A stretch of 64,000 nt of DNA from Chryseobacterium sp. Leaf404. GTDB lineage: Bacteria > Bacteroidota > Bacteroidia > Flavobacteriales > Weeksellaceae. Of this stretch, positions 45,129 through 54,274 are shown piece by piece. The notes under the pieces were generated by a model. That model did not search any database. It saw only the letters and a list, made by a program, of their open reading frames with translations, and was not told where the DNA came from. The position numbers and the translations under genes were made by a program. Position 1 is the stretch's first letter. Each line of letters starts with the position of its first letter. The stretch spans positions 677,606 through 741,605 of the forward strand of contig NZ_LMQM01000010.1 in the NCBI RefSeq assembly GCF_001424145.1. The letters run 5' to 3'.

Positions 45129-47138
45129 TTAGAAAAATAAGGATACGATAATGTCGATGAGTTTAATGCCTATAAATGGGATAATCACGCCGCCTAAACC
45201 GAAAATGAACAAATTCCTTCTCAGCAAAGCCGATGCACCGATAGGTTTATAAGCCACTCCTTTCAATGCCAGCGGAATCAGTATCGGAATAATAATCGCG
45301 TTGAAAATGACCGCAGATAAAATTGCACTTTCAGGACTGTGAAGATTCATAATATTTAAACCTTGCAAAGCAGGAATTGCGGTGATAAACAATGCCGGAA
45401 TAATGGCAAAATACTTCGCAACATCATTGGCAATACTGAATGTCGTCAATGTTCCTCTCGTCATCAGCAATTGTTTGCCGATTTCTACAACTTCAATCAA
45501 TTTTGTCGGGTCATTATCTAAATCCACCATATTTCCGGCTTCTTTTGCAGCCTGAGTTCCGCTGTTCATGGCAACACCAACGTCTGCCTGAGCCAGTGCG
45601 GGAGCATCATTGGTACCGTCACCCATCATGGCAACCAATCTACCGTCCTGCTGTTCTTTTTTGATGTAATTCATTTTATCTTCCGGTTTTGCTTCAGCGA
45701 TAAAATCATCAACTCCGGCTTTTTCGGCGATAAATTTTGCAGTAAGAGGATTATCACCTGTCACCATCACGGTTTTAATACCCATTTTTCGGAGACGATC
45801 GAAACGTTCGCTGATTCCGGGTTTGATGATATCCTGAAGTTCAATCACTCCCAAAACTTTTTCATTTTCTGAAACCACCAAAGGAGTTCCTCCGTTCTGA
45901 GAAATTTCTTTTACTTTTAAATCTATTTCCTGTGGAAAAACATTTCCAGCAGCTTCCGATATTTTTCTGATGGCGTCGGTTGCTCCTTTCCGGATGCGGT
46001 TTCCGTCGTAATCAATTCCTGAACTTCTGGTTTCTGCGGTAAATTTGATAAACTGAGGATTACTGATTTCATAGCTTAAAGGATTGATTCCCGCCAGCTC
46101 TATGATTGATTTCCCTTCAGGAGTTTCATCTGCCATTGAACTCAAAACAGCCGCTTTGATTAACTGTGTTTCATCAACTTGGTTAGCAGGATAAAAACTC
46201 GTTGCCTTACGGTTTCCGATGGTGATTGTCCCTGTTTTATCTAAAAGTAAAACATCGATATCTCCAGCTGTCTCCACTGCTCTACCGCTTTTTGTGATCA
46301 CGTTGGCTCGCAAAGCTCTGTCCATCCCGGCAATTCCGATCGCAGATAACAATCCCCCAATGGTTGTTGGAATCAGACAAACGAAAAGAGAGATAAATGA
46401 TGCAATGGTAATCGTTACATTAGAATAATCGGCAAAAGGTTTTAAAGTAACACAGACAATGATGAAAACCAATGTAAAACCTGCAAGTAAAATGGTCAGG
46501 GCAATTTCATTCGGCGTTTTCTGTCTTGAAGCACCTTCCACCAAGGCAATCATTTTATCTAAAAAGCTTTCGCCAGGTTGTGTCGTAACCTGTACAACGA
46601 TTTTGTCTGACAAAACTTTTGTTCCGCCTGTTACCGAACTTTTGTCGCCTCCAGCCTCACGGATGACGGGAGCAGATTCTCCGGTAATTGCACTTTCATC
46701 AATCGTAGCGAGACCTTCGATGATTTCTCCGTCTGACGGGATGATATCACCGGCTTCACAAACGAAAATGTCGCCTTTCTGTAGCTTAGAGGAAGAAATT
46801 GTTTCTCCGTTCTGGAGTTTTGCAGGCGTTTCCTCTCTTGTTTTACGCAAACTGTCTGCCTGAGCCTTTCCTCTTGCTTCGGCGATGGCTTCAGCAAAGT
46901 TTCCGAATAAAACGGTGAGCAGAAGAATAATGAATACCGTGAAATTGTAAGCAAAACTTCCCTGAGATTTTTCTCCTGTTAAAGTCCAGATGCTTACGAA
47001 AAACATCACCAATGTTCCGAGCCATACGAGAAACATGACGGGATTTTTAAACATCAGTTTCGGATTCAGTTTCACAAAAGACTGTTTCAATGCTTCCTGA
47101 ACCAATTCTTTTTGAAACAAAGATTTATTTTGAGCCAT
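45129..47138 (-). CDS. kdpB: Potassium-transporting ATPase subunit B (P-type ATPase)
   Basis: The 669-residue catalytic subunit of the high-affinity K+ pump. TGES (152-155) in the actuator domain, phosphorylated Asp300 in [28 protein letters not shown] and [20 protein letters not shown] in the P and N domains, and seven hydrophobic segments are all present. [20 protein letters not shown] is typical of KdpB. It couples ATP hydrolysis to K+ movement through KdpA. It starts 21 bp after kdpA. Full length and all catalytic residues suggest an active enzyme. Confidence 0.97.
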   Translation of the reverse strand: MAQNKSLFQKELVQEALKQSFVKLNPKLMFKNPVMFLVWLGTLVMFFVSIWTLTGEKSQGSFAYNFTVFIILLLTVLFGNFAEAIAEARGKAQADSLRKTREETPAKLQNGETISSSKLQKGDIFVCEAGDIIPSDGEIIEGLATIDESAITGESAPVIREAGGDKSSVTGGTKVLSDKIVVQVTTQPGESFLDKMIALVEGASRQKTPNEIALTILLAGFTLVFIIVCVTLKPFADYSNVTITIASFISLFVCLIPTTIGGLLSAIGIAGMDRALRANVITKSGRAVETAGDIDVLLLDKTGTITIGNRKATSFYPANQVDETQLIKAAVLSSMADETPEGKSIIELAGINPLSYEISNPQFIKFTAETRSSGIDYDGNRIRKGATDAIRKISEAAGNVFPQEIDLKVKEISQNGGTPLVVSENEKVLGVIELQDIIKPGISERFDRLRKMGIKTVMVTGDNPLTAKFIAEKAGVDDFIAEAKPEDKMNYIKKEQQDGRLVAMMGDGTNDAPALAQADVGVAMNSGTQAAKEAGNMVDLDNDPTKLIEVVEIGKQLLMTRGTLTTFSIANDVAKYFAIIPALFITAIPALQGLNIMNLHSPESAILSAVIFNAIIIPILIPLALKGVAYKPIGASALLRRNLFIFGLGGVIIPFIGIKLIDIIVSLFF

Positions 47139-47159
47139 TTTAAATTCTGTTATTTTAAT

Positions 47160-48848
47160 TTATCTTAATGAAAAGTATTCTGCAATCGGCCCCAATGCCA
47201 GTGCGGGAAAAAAGGAAAGTGCTGCAATAATTGCAATCACTGCAAACGTCATCAGTCCGAATGTTGAAGTGTCTGTTTTCAGCGTTCCTTCTCCTTCAGG
47301 AATATATTTTTTCTGAGCCAGTAATCCGGCAATTGCTACAGGACCGATAATTGGCAAGAAACGCCCGAGCAAAAGGACAATTCCTGTTGAAATATTCCAG
47401 AAAGGATTATTATCACCCAGACCTTCAAAACCACTTCCGTTATTGGCTGCTGAAGATGTATATTCGTAAAGCACCTCACTGAAACCATGAAATCCCGGAT
47501 TATTGAGTGTCGAAGTACCGACTGCAGGGAAATAAGCAGCTATTGCGGCACCTACCAAAATAAGAAACGGATGAAGTAATGCAATGATCATAGCAATTTT
47601 CATTTCTCTGGCTTCAATCTTTTTGCCCATAAATTCCGGAGTACGGCCGACCATCAATCCGCTGATAAAAACGGCAAGAATGATGTAGATGAAAATATTT
47701 AAAATACCTACTCCGTCACCGCCAAAAAATGCGTTAACCATCATCGCAAGCATCTGTGTCATCCCGGAAAGCGGCATCGAACTGTCGTGCATTGAGTTGA
47801 CTGAACCCGTAGAAATTACTGTGGTTACAATACTCCAAAAACCTGAAGCGGCAGAACCAAAACGGATCTCCTTTCCTTCCATTGCGCCCAGTGACTGATC
47901 AATTCCCATTTGGCTGATGGCTGGATTTCCGTTCATTTCCATCACAACTGTCGGTACTGCAAGTAATAGAAACCCGATAGTCATGACTCCAAAAATCATG
48001 TATCCAAATTTCTTTCTTCTGATGAAATAACCAAAAGCAAAAACCATTGCCATCGGAATTATTAACTGTGAAACCATTTCTACCATATTGGTAAAATAGT
48101 TAGGATTCTCTAACGGATGAGCTGAATTTACTCCAAAAAATCCACCGCCATTCGTTCCTATATGTTTTATAGGCACAAAAGCAGCAACAGGTCCTGTAGA
48201 AACATCTACATTTTTACCTTCTAGTGTAATCATTTTATCTTTTCCTTCAAACGTCATCGGCATCCCTTGAAAAACCAATACCAAACCCATTAAGAATGAA
48301 AGAGGCAGCAAAATTCTTGTGATTGATTTTAGCAAATAATCATAAAAATTACCTAGTTTTTCGGTTGTTTTTTCGCGGAAAGCTTTAAATACAACAATTG
48401 CAGCGGCGATCCCTGTTGCGGCGGAAACGAATTGAAGAAACATCAGCCACATCTGTCCGAGATAACTCAATCCTGTTTCGCCTGAGTAATGTTGTAAATT
48501 ACAGTTGACTAAGAAAGAAATTGATGTATTAAATGCCAGATCAGGCGACATATCCGGATTTCCGTCCGGATTGAGCGGAAGCCAGCTCATATTCATTAAA
48601 ACCAGCATACTGATGAAAAACCATAAAAAATTGATGGTTAAAAGTGAAATCAGATGCTGTTTCCAGTTCATTTCATGGTCAGGATCGATTCCTGATATTT
48701 TGTAGAAAAATCTTTCTACGGGTTTGAAAACAGGATCCAGAAATGTTTTTTCTCCTGTGAATACTTTTGAAATGTACTTTCCAAAAGGTATCGCCAACAG
48801 CAATGTTATGACAAACATTGCTACAACGCCTAAAATTTCAGTGTTCAT
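47160..48848 (-). CDS. kdpA: Potassium-transporting ATPase subunit A
   Basis: The 562-residue K+ channel-like subunit with about ten transmembrane helices. The first pore loop has SFLVNCNLQHYSGETG, a second loop has GTNGGGFFGVNSAHPLENPN, and later loops carry EIRFGSAASGFWS and YTSSAANNGSGFEGLGDNNP. These TxGGG-like and NNGS-type filters are typical of KdpA. It selects K+ and passes it to KdpB. Four short membrane peptides are encoded in the 480 bp upstream. It is followed by kdpB after 21 bp. Assignment is secure. Confidence 0.97.
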   Translation of the reverse strand: MNTEILGVVAMFVITLLLAIPFGKYISKVFTGEKTFLDPVFKPVERFFYKISGIDPDHEMNWKQHLISLLTINFLWFFISMLVLMNMSWLPLNPDGNPDMSPDLAFNTSISFLVNCNLQHYSGETGLSYLGQMWLMFLQFVSAATGIAAAIVVFKAFREKTTEKLGNFYDYLLKSITRILLPLSFLMGLVLVFQGMPMTFEGKDKMITLEGKNVDVSTGPVAAFVPIKHIGTNGGGFFGVNSAHPLENPNYFTNMVEMVSQLIIPMAMVFAFGYFIRRKKFGYMIFGVMTIGFLLLAVPTVVMEMNGNPAISQMGIDQSLGAMEGKEIRFGSAASGFWSIVTTVISTGSVNSMHDSSMPLSGMTQMLAMMVNAFFGGDGVGILNIFIYIILAVFISGLMVGRTPEFMGKKIEAREMKIAMIIALLHPFLILVGAAIAAYFPAVGTSTLNNPGFHGFSEVLYEYTSSAANNGSGFEGLGDNNPFWNISTGIVLLLGRFLPIIGPVAIAGLLAQKKYIPEGEGTLKTDTSTFGLMTFAVIAIIAALSFFPALALGPIAEYFSLR

Positions 48849-48855
48849 AGTTTTT

Positions 48856-48981
48856 TTAATGAGTTAGTGCAAATTTTTTAACGGTAATCACCAGATATAT
48901 AAAAGCGATGATGACGCTGATCCAAAAAAGGAGAATTGCCCAGTCTTTTATTTTCTGTATTGTTTTACGGTTCATCTGCAT
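48856..48981 (-). CDS. 41-residue membrane peptide before kdpA
   Basis: ATG at 48981 (a second in-frame ATG at 48975) to TAA at 48856 gives 41 residues: a basic start MQMNRKTIQKIKDWA, one transmembrane helix (about 16-34, ILLFWISVIIAFIYLVITV) and a short KKFALTH tail. It ends 7 bp before the kdpA start and begins 10 bp after kdpF, so it is tightly packed in the operon. No known family comes to mind. It may be an accessory subunit of the pump. Coding nature is supported by packing and hydrophobic composition, not by similarity. Confidence 0.65.
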   Translation of the reverse strand: MQMNRKTIQKIKDWAILLFWISVIIAFIYLVITVKKFALTH

Positions 48982-48991
48982 ATTATTTTTT

Positions 48992-49069
48992 TTAAAATTT
49001 TTCTGGCTTTACCAGCACGTAGCAGATGTAGATAAATATGGCTACGGATATTATAAAAAGTAAGGTCAT
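48992..49069 (-). CDS. kdpF: KdpF small membrane subunit
   Basis: A 25-residue peptide, MTLLFIISVAIFIYICYVLV followed by KPEKF. One transmembrane helix ending in YVLVKPEKF is the signature of KdpF, the lipid-like stabiliser of the KdpFABC complex. It lies upstream of kdpA with one further tiny ORF between them. The assignment rests on the length, the helix and the exact KPEKF end. Confidence 0.88.
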   Translation of the reverse strand: MTLLFIISVAIFIYICYVLVKPEKF

Positions 49070-49080
49070 TTTATTAGAAT

Positions 49081-49164
49081 TTAGATTTTGCTGAAAACTT
49101 CTACAAGACTGTAAAAAGCTGCGAACAGAATTACTGCAGTGAAGAGTAAAATAATCGTGATCAT
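49081..49164 (-). CDS. 27-residue membrane peptide (KdpF-like) in kdp leader
   Basis: ATG at 49164 to TAA at 49081 encodes MITIILLFTAVILFAAFYSL followed by VEVFSKI, essentially a single transmembrane helix. It is 11 bp upstream of kdpF. Size and composition resemble KdpF, but the KPEKF end is missing, so it may be a diverged duplicate or an unrelated micropeptide. Confidence 0.6.
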   Translation of the reverse strand: MITIILLFTAVILFAAFYSLVEVFSKI

Positions 49165-49178
49165 TGTTTTTGATTTTT

Positions 49179-49328
49179 TTAAGTTGGCTGAAGAATTACC
49201 GCAACGATTAAGACGCTGAGTAAGACCGCAATGTTGATGGTTAAGATTTCCAGATTGTGCTTTTCACGTGTTGATTTCAGCAGACTCCAGTTTCCGGTTT
49301 TTCTGATTTTTGATTTCATATTTTTCAT
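49179..49328 (-). CDS. 49-residue membrane peptide in kdp leader
   Basis: ATG at 49328 (alternative 49319) to TAA at 49179 encodes a basic N-terminus (MKNMKSKIRKTGNWSLLKST, then REKHNLE) and a C-terminal transmembrane helix (about 28-46, ILTINIAVLLSVLIVAVILQ). The start is 1 bp from the stop of the 119-residue gene upstream, and the next peptide begins 14 bp later. I do not recognise the family. The positive-inside basic part predicts a cytoplasmic N-terminus. Confidence 0.65.
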   Translation of the reverse strand: MKNMKSKIRKTGNWSLLKSTREKHNLEILTINIAVLLSVLIVAVILQPT

Positions 49329-49329
49329 T

Positions 49330-49689
49330 TTAAATTCCTGACTTATAAACCTGACGCAGATAATTGTTTTGAAGATTTGAGGAAAGTCTGTTGAAAATCA
49401 TTTTTTTGTATGCCGGTTCGCAGCAAAACGTGAAACTGTCTAATGAGTAGATAAAATTATTTTCAATGGCATTTTTAAGACTCTGGTCACCATATCTGTA
49501 AAATCTGTTCATTTTCTGAATACACCTTCTGAGCGTAGTGCGATCATTGTTCACGATAAGGTTTTTAATCTGTCCGGTAAAAATGCTGATGACTTTATAA
49601 GGCGTCACTGCCGTTCTCTGATTGGTAAACTCCCCTTTTACATCAGGTATAATTTCTATAATTTCCTGTGTGGCTTCTGTACAGTTCAT
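49330..49689 (-). CDS. Uncharacterised 119-residue protein of the kdp locus
   Basis: A soluble 119-residue protein beginning MNCTEATQEIIEIIPDVKGE and ending NNYLRQVYKSGI. It is predicted mainly helical, with two Cys (SFTFCCEPAYKK) in the middle and a basic segment NNDRTTLRRCIQKMNRFYRY. No signal peptide or transmembrane part is seen. It is the first gene after the regulator's terminator and is packed (1 bp) against the 49-residue membrane peptide, so it is probably the first gene of the kdp transcript. It may belong to a domain-of-unknown-function family (possibly DUF7674); I am not sure. A role in Kdp regulation is inferred from location only. Confidence 0.75.
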   Translation of the reverse strand: MNCTEATQEIIEIIPDVKGEFTNQRTAVTPYKVISIFTGQIKNLIVNNDRTTLRRCIQKMNRFYRYGDQSLKNAIENNFIYSLDSFTFCCEPAYKKMIFNRLSSNLQNNYLRQVYKSGI

Positions 49690-49794
49690 TTTGATTTGTT
49701 TTGAAACGTAATGCCAAGATTTATTCCCAGTTGCAAATAAAAATCACAAATCATTAAATTACAGAGACTTAAAGTGTTTTATTTAAGTGATACA

Positions 49795-49824
49795 CAACAA
49801 AAAACCCTATCAAAATGATAGGGT
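49795..49824 (-). terminator. Rho-independent terminator of the NtrC-type regulator gene
   Basis: ACCCTATCA (49804-49812) pairs perfectly with TGATAGGGT (49816-49824) around a 3-nt loop, followed on the minus strand by TTTTTTG. It lies 23 bp past the stop of the sigma-54-type regulator and separates it from the kdp transcript. Confidence 0.88.
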
Positions 49825-49846
49825 CTTTATCAGAATGAAAGTCATT

Positions 49847-51196
49847 CTATGAAATTTTATACTCTTCCAGTTTCCGGTATAAAGTGGCGATGCCGATTTC
49901 TAAAAGTCTTGCAGCTTCGGCTTTATTGCCTTTGGTGTGATTGAGAACTTTCTGAATCTGCATTTTCTCTGCACTTGCGATGGAGAAGGCAGATAACATT
50001 TTTGTTTCTCTGAGATTATTTTGGGAATCCACTGCTATATCTGCGGGAAGACTGTCGGTGTTGAGTTCTGCAGAATCTGTAAGAATGACGCTTCTTTCAA
50101 TTACGTTCCTGAGCTCACGTATATTACCTTTCCAAGAATGATTTTTCAGTGCTTTCAAATAATCAGGAGAAACTGAAGTGATATTTTTTCCGGTTTTCAG
50201 GCAAAAGCTTTTGAGGAAAAAATTTGCAAGCAAATCAATATCTGCAATTCTCTCGCGTAACGAGGGCAGTTTAATCTGAAAAATATTAATTCTGTAAAAT
50301 AAATCTTCACGGAAATTTCCTTTTTCTATTTCCAGGGTCAAATCACGGTTTGTGGCCGTAATAATTCTCACATTGGTTTTGGTGGGTTTGCTGTCTCCCA
50401 CTTTCAGAAACTCGCCGGATTCTAAAACACGCAACAGTTTAGCCTGCAGATCCAGAGGCATTTCGCCGATTTCATCAAGGAAAACAGTTCCCAGGTTGGC
50501 TTCTTCAAAAATACCTTTGCTGTCTTTGAGAGCGCCCGTAAAAGCGCCGGCTTTATGACCAAAGAGTTCATTTTCTAATAAATCTTTGCCAAAAGCAGAA
50601 CAGTTTACAGCGATAAAATTATTTTTGTTTCTTTTGCTGGCATGATGAATAGCCTGTGCAAAAACTTCTTTTCCGGTACCTGTCTCACCTGTTAAGAGCA
50701 CTGTAGCATCAGTTTCAGCCACTTTCTGAGCAGAGCTTATTGCAGACTTTATGCTGTCTGATTTTCCGATAATGCTGTCGAAAGACTGTTTTCTGTTGAG
50801 CTGCTTCTCTAAGTGCAGCACACGTTTGTTGAGCGCAACTTTCTCAGCAGCCTTGTAGATGAGCGGTAAAATTCTTGTATTATCGTCCCCTTTTGTGATG
50901 TAATCGAAAGCACCGTTTTTAATGGCCAGAACACCATCGGGGATATTTCCGAAGGCAGTCAAAAGAATGGTTTCTACAGCAGGAAACTGATTTTTAATAA
51001 TTTTAGAAAATTCTACACCATTACCGTCAGGCAGTTTCACGTCACAGATTACAATGTCTATTTCTGAAATTTCAAGTCTTTTTAATCCGGATTTCAGAGT
51101 TCCTGCTTCGAAAACTTCAAACCCTTCCAGACTGATGATGCGTGAAAGAAGAGATCTTATTTTCTCTTCATCGTCGATGATTAAAATGGTGCTCAA
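49847..51196 (-). CDS. Sigma-54-dependent response regulator (NtrC family)
   Basis: A 449-residue regulator: receiver (1-120, Asp52 in IVICDVKLPDGNG), sigma-54 AAA+ domain (about 140-370) with Walker A TGETGTGKE (169-177), the sigma-54 contact motif GAFTGA (217-222), LGTVFLDEIGEMPLDLQAKL Walker B and RVIITATN-like sensor, and a Fis-type HTH (about 405-446, NHTKGNKAEAARLLEIGIAT). It should activate RpoN promoters upon phosphorylation. No OmpR-type KdpE exists in this locus, so this gene probably takes that place, with the HAMP-PAS kinase as donor. It has its own terminator and lies upstream of the kdp genes. I did not find a convincing -24/-12 promoter before kdp. Confidence 0.92.
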   Translation of the reverse strand: MSTILIIDDEEKIRSLLSRIISLEGFEVFEAGTLKSGLKRLEISEIDIVICDVKLPDGNGVEFSKIIKNQFPAVETILLTAFGNIPDGVLAIKNGAFDYITKGDDNTRILPLIYKAAEKVALNKRVLHLEKQLNRKQSFDSIIGKSDSIKSAISSAQKVAETDATVLLTGETGTGKEVFAQAIHHASKRNKNNFIAVNCSAFGKDLLENELFGHKAGAFTGALKDSKGIFEEANLGTVFLDEIGEMPLDLQAKLLRVLESGEFLKVGDSKPTKTNVRIITATNRDLTLEIEKGNFREDLFYRINIFQIKLPSLRERIADIDLLANFFLKSFCLKTGKNITSVSPDYLKALKNHSWKGNIRELRNVIERSVILTDSAELNTDSLPADIAVDSQNNLRETKMLSAFSIASAEKMQIQKVLNHTKGNKAEAARLLEIGIATLYRKLEEYKIS

Positions 51197-51440
51197 TAGT
51201 GTAAATTATAAAAATCAAAATTAGTAATTATTTCTGCGTGATCTTTATCTGATGATGATTAATATTTTATTCTACCACACCAACTTTGCTATCAAAAATT
51301 TCATAATAAAAACGGTAAAACCGAATCACCATTCCTGAAAACAATTTTATATAAATACAAAATCCTGTAGTGACAAACTATTTATTCATCAAAAAAAAAC
51401 ATACTTTTTGCGGATTCTTTCTGCAGATCAATTACAAGGT

Positions 51441-52925
51441 TCAGAGAATATCCCTAAGATGTTTCTGCCAGGAGGAATATGCCTCCAGATACTGTTCTCT
51501 CTTTTCGTGCTCCGGCTCTATCACCGCTAATTTTTCCAAAGAAGAAAATGCTTCTCTGGAATCTGCATAAAAACCAATGCCCATTCCTGCTGCTCTTGCG
51601 GCGCCCACGGCTCCGTCTGTATCAAACAGCTCAATTGTTGCATTGCTCACACTTGCCAGAGACTGGCGGAAGATGGAGCTTAAAAACATATTGGCATTGC
51701 CTGCGCGAATGACGTTAATATTCATTCCCATATCCCTCATAATATTCATCCCATACTCGTAAGAAAAAACAATGGCTTCCTGTGCAGCGCGGAGAACATC
51801 ACCTTTTGAATGGATATTGAAATTAATCCCGTGGATAGAACATCCTGTATCTCTGTTTTCTAAAACTCTTTCGGCACCGTTGCCGAATGGTATGATGCTT
51901 AGACCTTTAGAACCGATTGGAGAAAGTGACGCCAGCTCATTCATATCGCCATAAGATGACAGTGAAGTTGCAAAATTGTGTTTCAGCCAGGAGTTGAGAA
52001 TTCCTGTTCCGTTGATGCAAAGTAAAACCCCTAATCTCATTTGCTCCTCACTGTGGTTTACGTGGGCAAAAGTGTTTACCCGGGATAGTTTGTCATAATC
52101 CAACTGATCCAAAACACCGTAAACAACGCCTGAAGTTCCTGCTGTGGAAGCAATTTCTCCAGGATTGAAAACATTAAGTGAGAGTGCATTGTTTGGCTGA
52201 TCACCCGCTCTGTATGAGATTGGCGTACCTTCTTTCAAACCTAATTCTTCTGCTGCTGCAGCTGAAACAACAGCCTGAATCCCAAATGTTGGAACAATTT
52301 CAGGAAAAAAAATCTTTGGAATTCCGTAATAACTGATAACGTCTTCTGAGATACAGTGGTTTTTAAAATCCCAAAAAATGCCTTCAGACAATCCTTCTAC
52401 CGTAATCCCTATTTCACCTGAAAGTTTCATTGCGATGTAATCGCCGGGCAGCATAATTTTGTCGATTTTATCAAAGAGTTCAGGCTCATTTTCTTTAACC
52501 CACGCCAATTTTGATGCTGTAAAATTTCCCGGTGAATTCAAAAGATGAGACAGACATTTTTCTTCTCCTATCTCTTTAAAAGCTTTTTCACCGTAAGGAA
52601 CAGCCCGGCTGTCGCACCAGATAATTGACGGGCGGAGAACATTCTGGTCTTTATCCACCATTATTAATCCGTGCATCTGCCATGTGATCCCGATTCCTTT
52701 GATATCTTCCGGCTTCACATCAGCATTGCCCATTACAGACTGGTGCGCCAGCTTCAAATTTATCCACCAATCTGATGGGTTCTGCTCTGCCCATCCCGGC
52801 TGGTTTGCAATAATTTTCATCTCTTTTTTGGGTGAAAAATCAGACGCCACCACCTTACCGCTGGATGCTTCTATCAAACAAACTTTTACAGATGAACTGC
52901 CAATATCAAATCCTAACAAATACAT
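51441..52925 (-). CDS. xylB: Xylulokinase, FGGY family
   Basis: A 494-residue FGGY kinase that should convert D-xylulose to xylulose-5-phosphate. Motifs: DIGSSSVKVCLIE (6-18), PGWAEQNPSDWW, ITWQMHGLIMVD, IIWCDSRAVPYGEKAF, YRAGDQPNNALSLNVFNPGE (catalytic Asp) and GTSGVVYG. The N-PGWAEQ-P-W and QMHG motifs are typical of XylB. It is monocistronic here; xylose isomerase and transporter are not in the window. It is clearly distinct from the gluconokinase at 0.9 kb. Substrate call is good but not certain among pentuloses. Confidence 0.88.
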   Translation of the reverse strand: MYLLGFDIGSSSVKVCLIEASSGKVVASDFSPKKEMKIIANQPGWAEQNPSDWWINLKLAHQSVMGNADVKPEDIKGIGITWQMHGLIMVDKDQNVLRPSIIWCDSRAVPYGEKAFKEIGEEKCLSHLLNSPGNFTASKLAWVKENEPELFDKIDKIMLPGDYIAMKLSGEIGITVEGLSEGIFWDFKNHCISEDVISYYGIPKIFFPEIVPTFGIQAVVSAAAAEELGLKEGTPISYRAGDQPNNALSLNVFNPGEIASTAGTSGVVYGVLDQLDYDKLSRVNTFAHVNHSEEQMRLGVLLCINGTGILNSWLKHNFATSLSSYGDMNELASLSPIGSKGLSIIPFGNGAERVLENRDTGCSIHGINFNIHSKGDVLRAAQEAIVFSYEYGMNIMRDMGMNINVIRAGNANMFLSSIFRQSLASVSNATIELFDTDGAVGAARAAGMGIGFYADSREAFSSLEKLAVIEPEHEKREQYLEAYSSWQKHLRDIL

Positions 52926-53598
52926 TTTATTTTAAGGCTTATTTTATTACATTACGTTATTTTGAGTTTTCCTGATACCGTCGGGTAAAACTGTTAAATT
53001 CTGCTGCCTGGTGCGATACTCAGGTTTCTATCCTGTCGGGAAAACTAATAAAAGGATGAATACAGTTTGAAACCATTCAGATATCAACGTAACCTCACAA
53101 ATATAAAAATACAATTGATTTAAAAAAAATTAATTTTTAAAAACACCTATATATCAAAACCTTATATATCTAAATTTTATGATAAGACTTGTGAATTTCA
53201 AATGTCAGATCTAATATTTTGTAATCGATTTACGATAAAAAATCATTATGATACAGACCATTATGCTTTTTAAAGATTCCTGCCTATACCATGATAATTT
53301 TGAGATAATTATGATAAGTATTTTTCAGAAATGGTAAAAGAATTTTTATACTGTATAAAATGAGAGCAAAACGGTTCGGGATATGATAATTGGTGACCCA
53401 TTATTGAAAGAAATGACTTAAAAATATCTAAAAACCCTATTTCCACTCCCCATATTTTTCCTTAAAAAAGATGAATATTTTTGAGAATAAGGTGAAAATA
53501 ATTTTGAAAATCAGTTTTTCACAGATGGAAACTAAAAAGAATGCGGCTACATCTACAGCAGTAATCGTCCAGAATTAATGAATTCCATCCGCAGGAAA
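52926..53598. other. Upstream region of xylB with palindrome-like site
   Basis: This 673-bp spacer has no supported ORF. Two short repeats of GTCGGG-[T]-AAAACT occur at about 52980 and 53038. A near-palindrome GTAATCGATTTAC lies at 53221-53233, about 295 bp before xylB, and resembles LacI-family operators with a central CG. I see no terminator with confidence. Confidence 0.4.
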
Positions 53599-54021
53599 TT
53601 AATTTTTTTTAAAATATCTGAATTTACGCTGATTCCATCGTCTGATGAATGCTTTACCGTTTTCAAAACGGTAAAAATAAGTATCTTTTTCTCTGAGATT
53701 TGGTCTTATCAAAGTAAAACATTCACCTTCCGGAAGCTCTATAATTTCATGAATTGTATCCGCAGGCACAAAATGCGATGTGCCTTCTTTTCTGTGGTGA
53801 AGGGATGAAGCGTAGGTTCCGTCATCAAAGATTTCATAAATTCTTTCTACATAACTTCCTTTTAAAATATGGGTTGTGAAACTGAATGGATGGTCGTGAA
53901 TATGCTCGTTGATATCTTTATCGCTGAAATGATGAATGACGGCGTCAAATGGCAGTCCTCTCAAATGATGCTTCATAAATACTGCATTCATTTTTTCGCG
54001 TTTTATCTTGATATTGATCAT
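53599..54021 (-). CDS. Small cupin-like metal-binding protein
   Basis: A 140-residue protein with a cupin pattern. HIHDHPFSFTTHILKGSYVE is cupin motif 1 (His ligands), and HFVPADTIHEIIEL with PEGECFTLI is the second motif. It resembles small cysteine-dioxygenase-like cupins of unknown activity. The first ten residues (MINIKIKREK) are charged and an internal ATG at 53991 (MNAVFMKHH) is also possible, so the start is uncertain. It is cytoplasmic, single-gene, convergent with nothing and facing away from the glycosyltransferase gene. The three His and one Glu suggest metal binding. Substrate unknown. Confidence 0.75.
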   Translation of the reverse strand: MINIKIKREKMNAVFMKHHLRGLPFDAVIHHFSDKDINEHIHDHPFSFTTHILKGSYVERIYEIFDDGTYASSLHHRKEGTSHFVPADTIHEIIELPEGECFTLIRPNLREKDTYFYRFENGKAFIRRWNQRKFRYFKKN

Positions 54022-54274
54022 TACTTTTAAATTTTTTTTGAAACACCTGAACAGAAATGCTCAAATATTAGGGATTAGACTGTCAAAAAAAATCACCGCT
54101 GGGTAATTGAATTTTTTGGGAATTACTGCCATAAAGTTAGTCAATAATAAATTCCGATAATGATGCGGGAAGTCATATTATCTGACGAACATTTTACTTA
54201 AATTATCACCTAATACATTTTCTCAAAATGTTGGCAACTGTCTTGACAGACAATTAAACGAAAAACAATATTTC

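Noticed and set aside
49700..49760. Sigma-54 promoter before the kdp transcript (TTGGCATTACGTTTC and TGGGAATAAATCTTGG)
   Set aside because: Neither has both invariant dinucleotides GG and GC at the right spacing. The regulator type suggests RpoN control, but the site is not shown.
52975..53060. Two copies of GTCGGG-AAAACT upstream of xylB
   Set aside because: The copies are short, imperfect and irregular. They were not convincing as an operator or mobile-element end.
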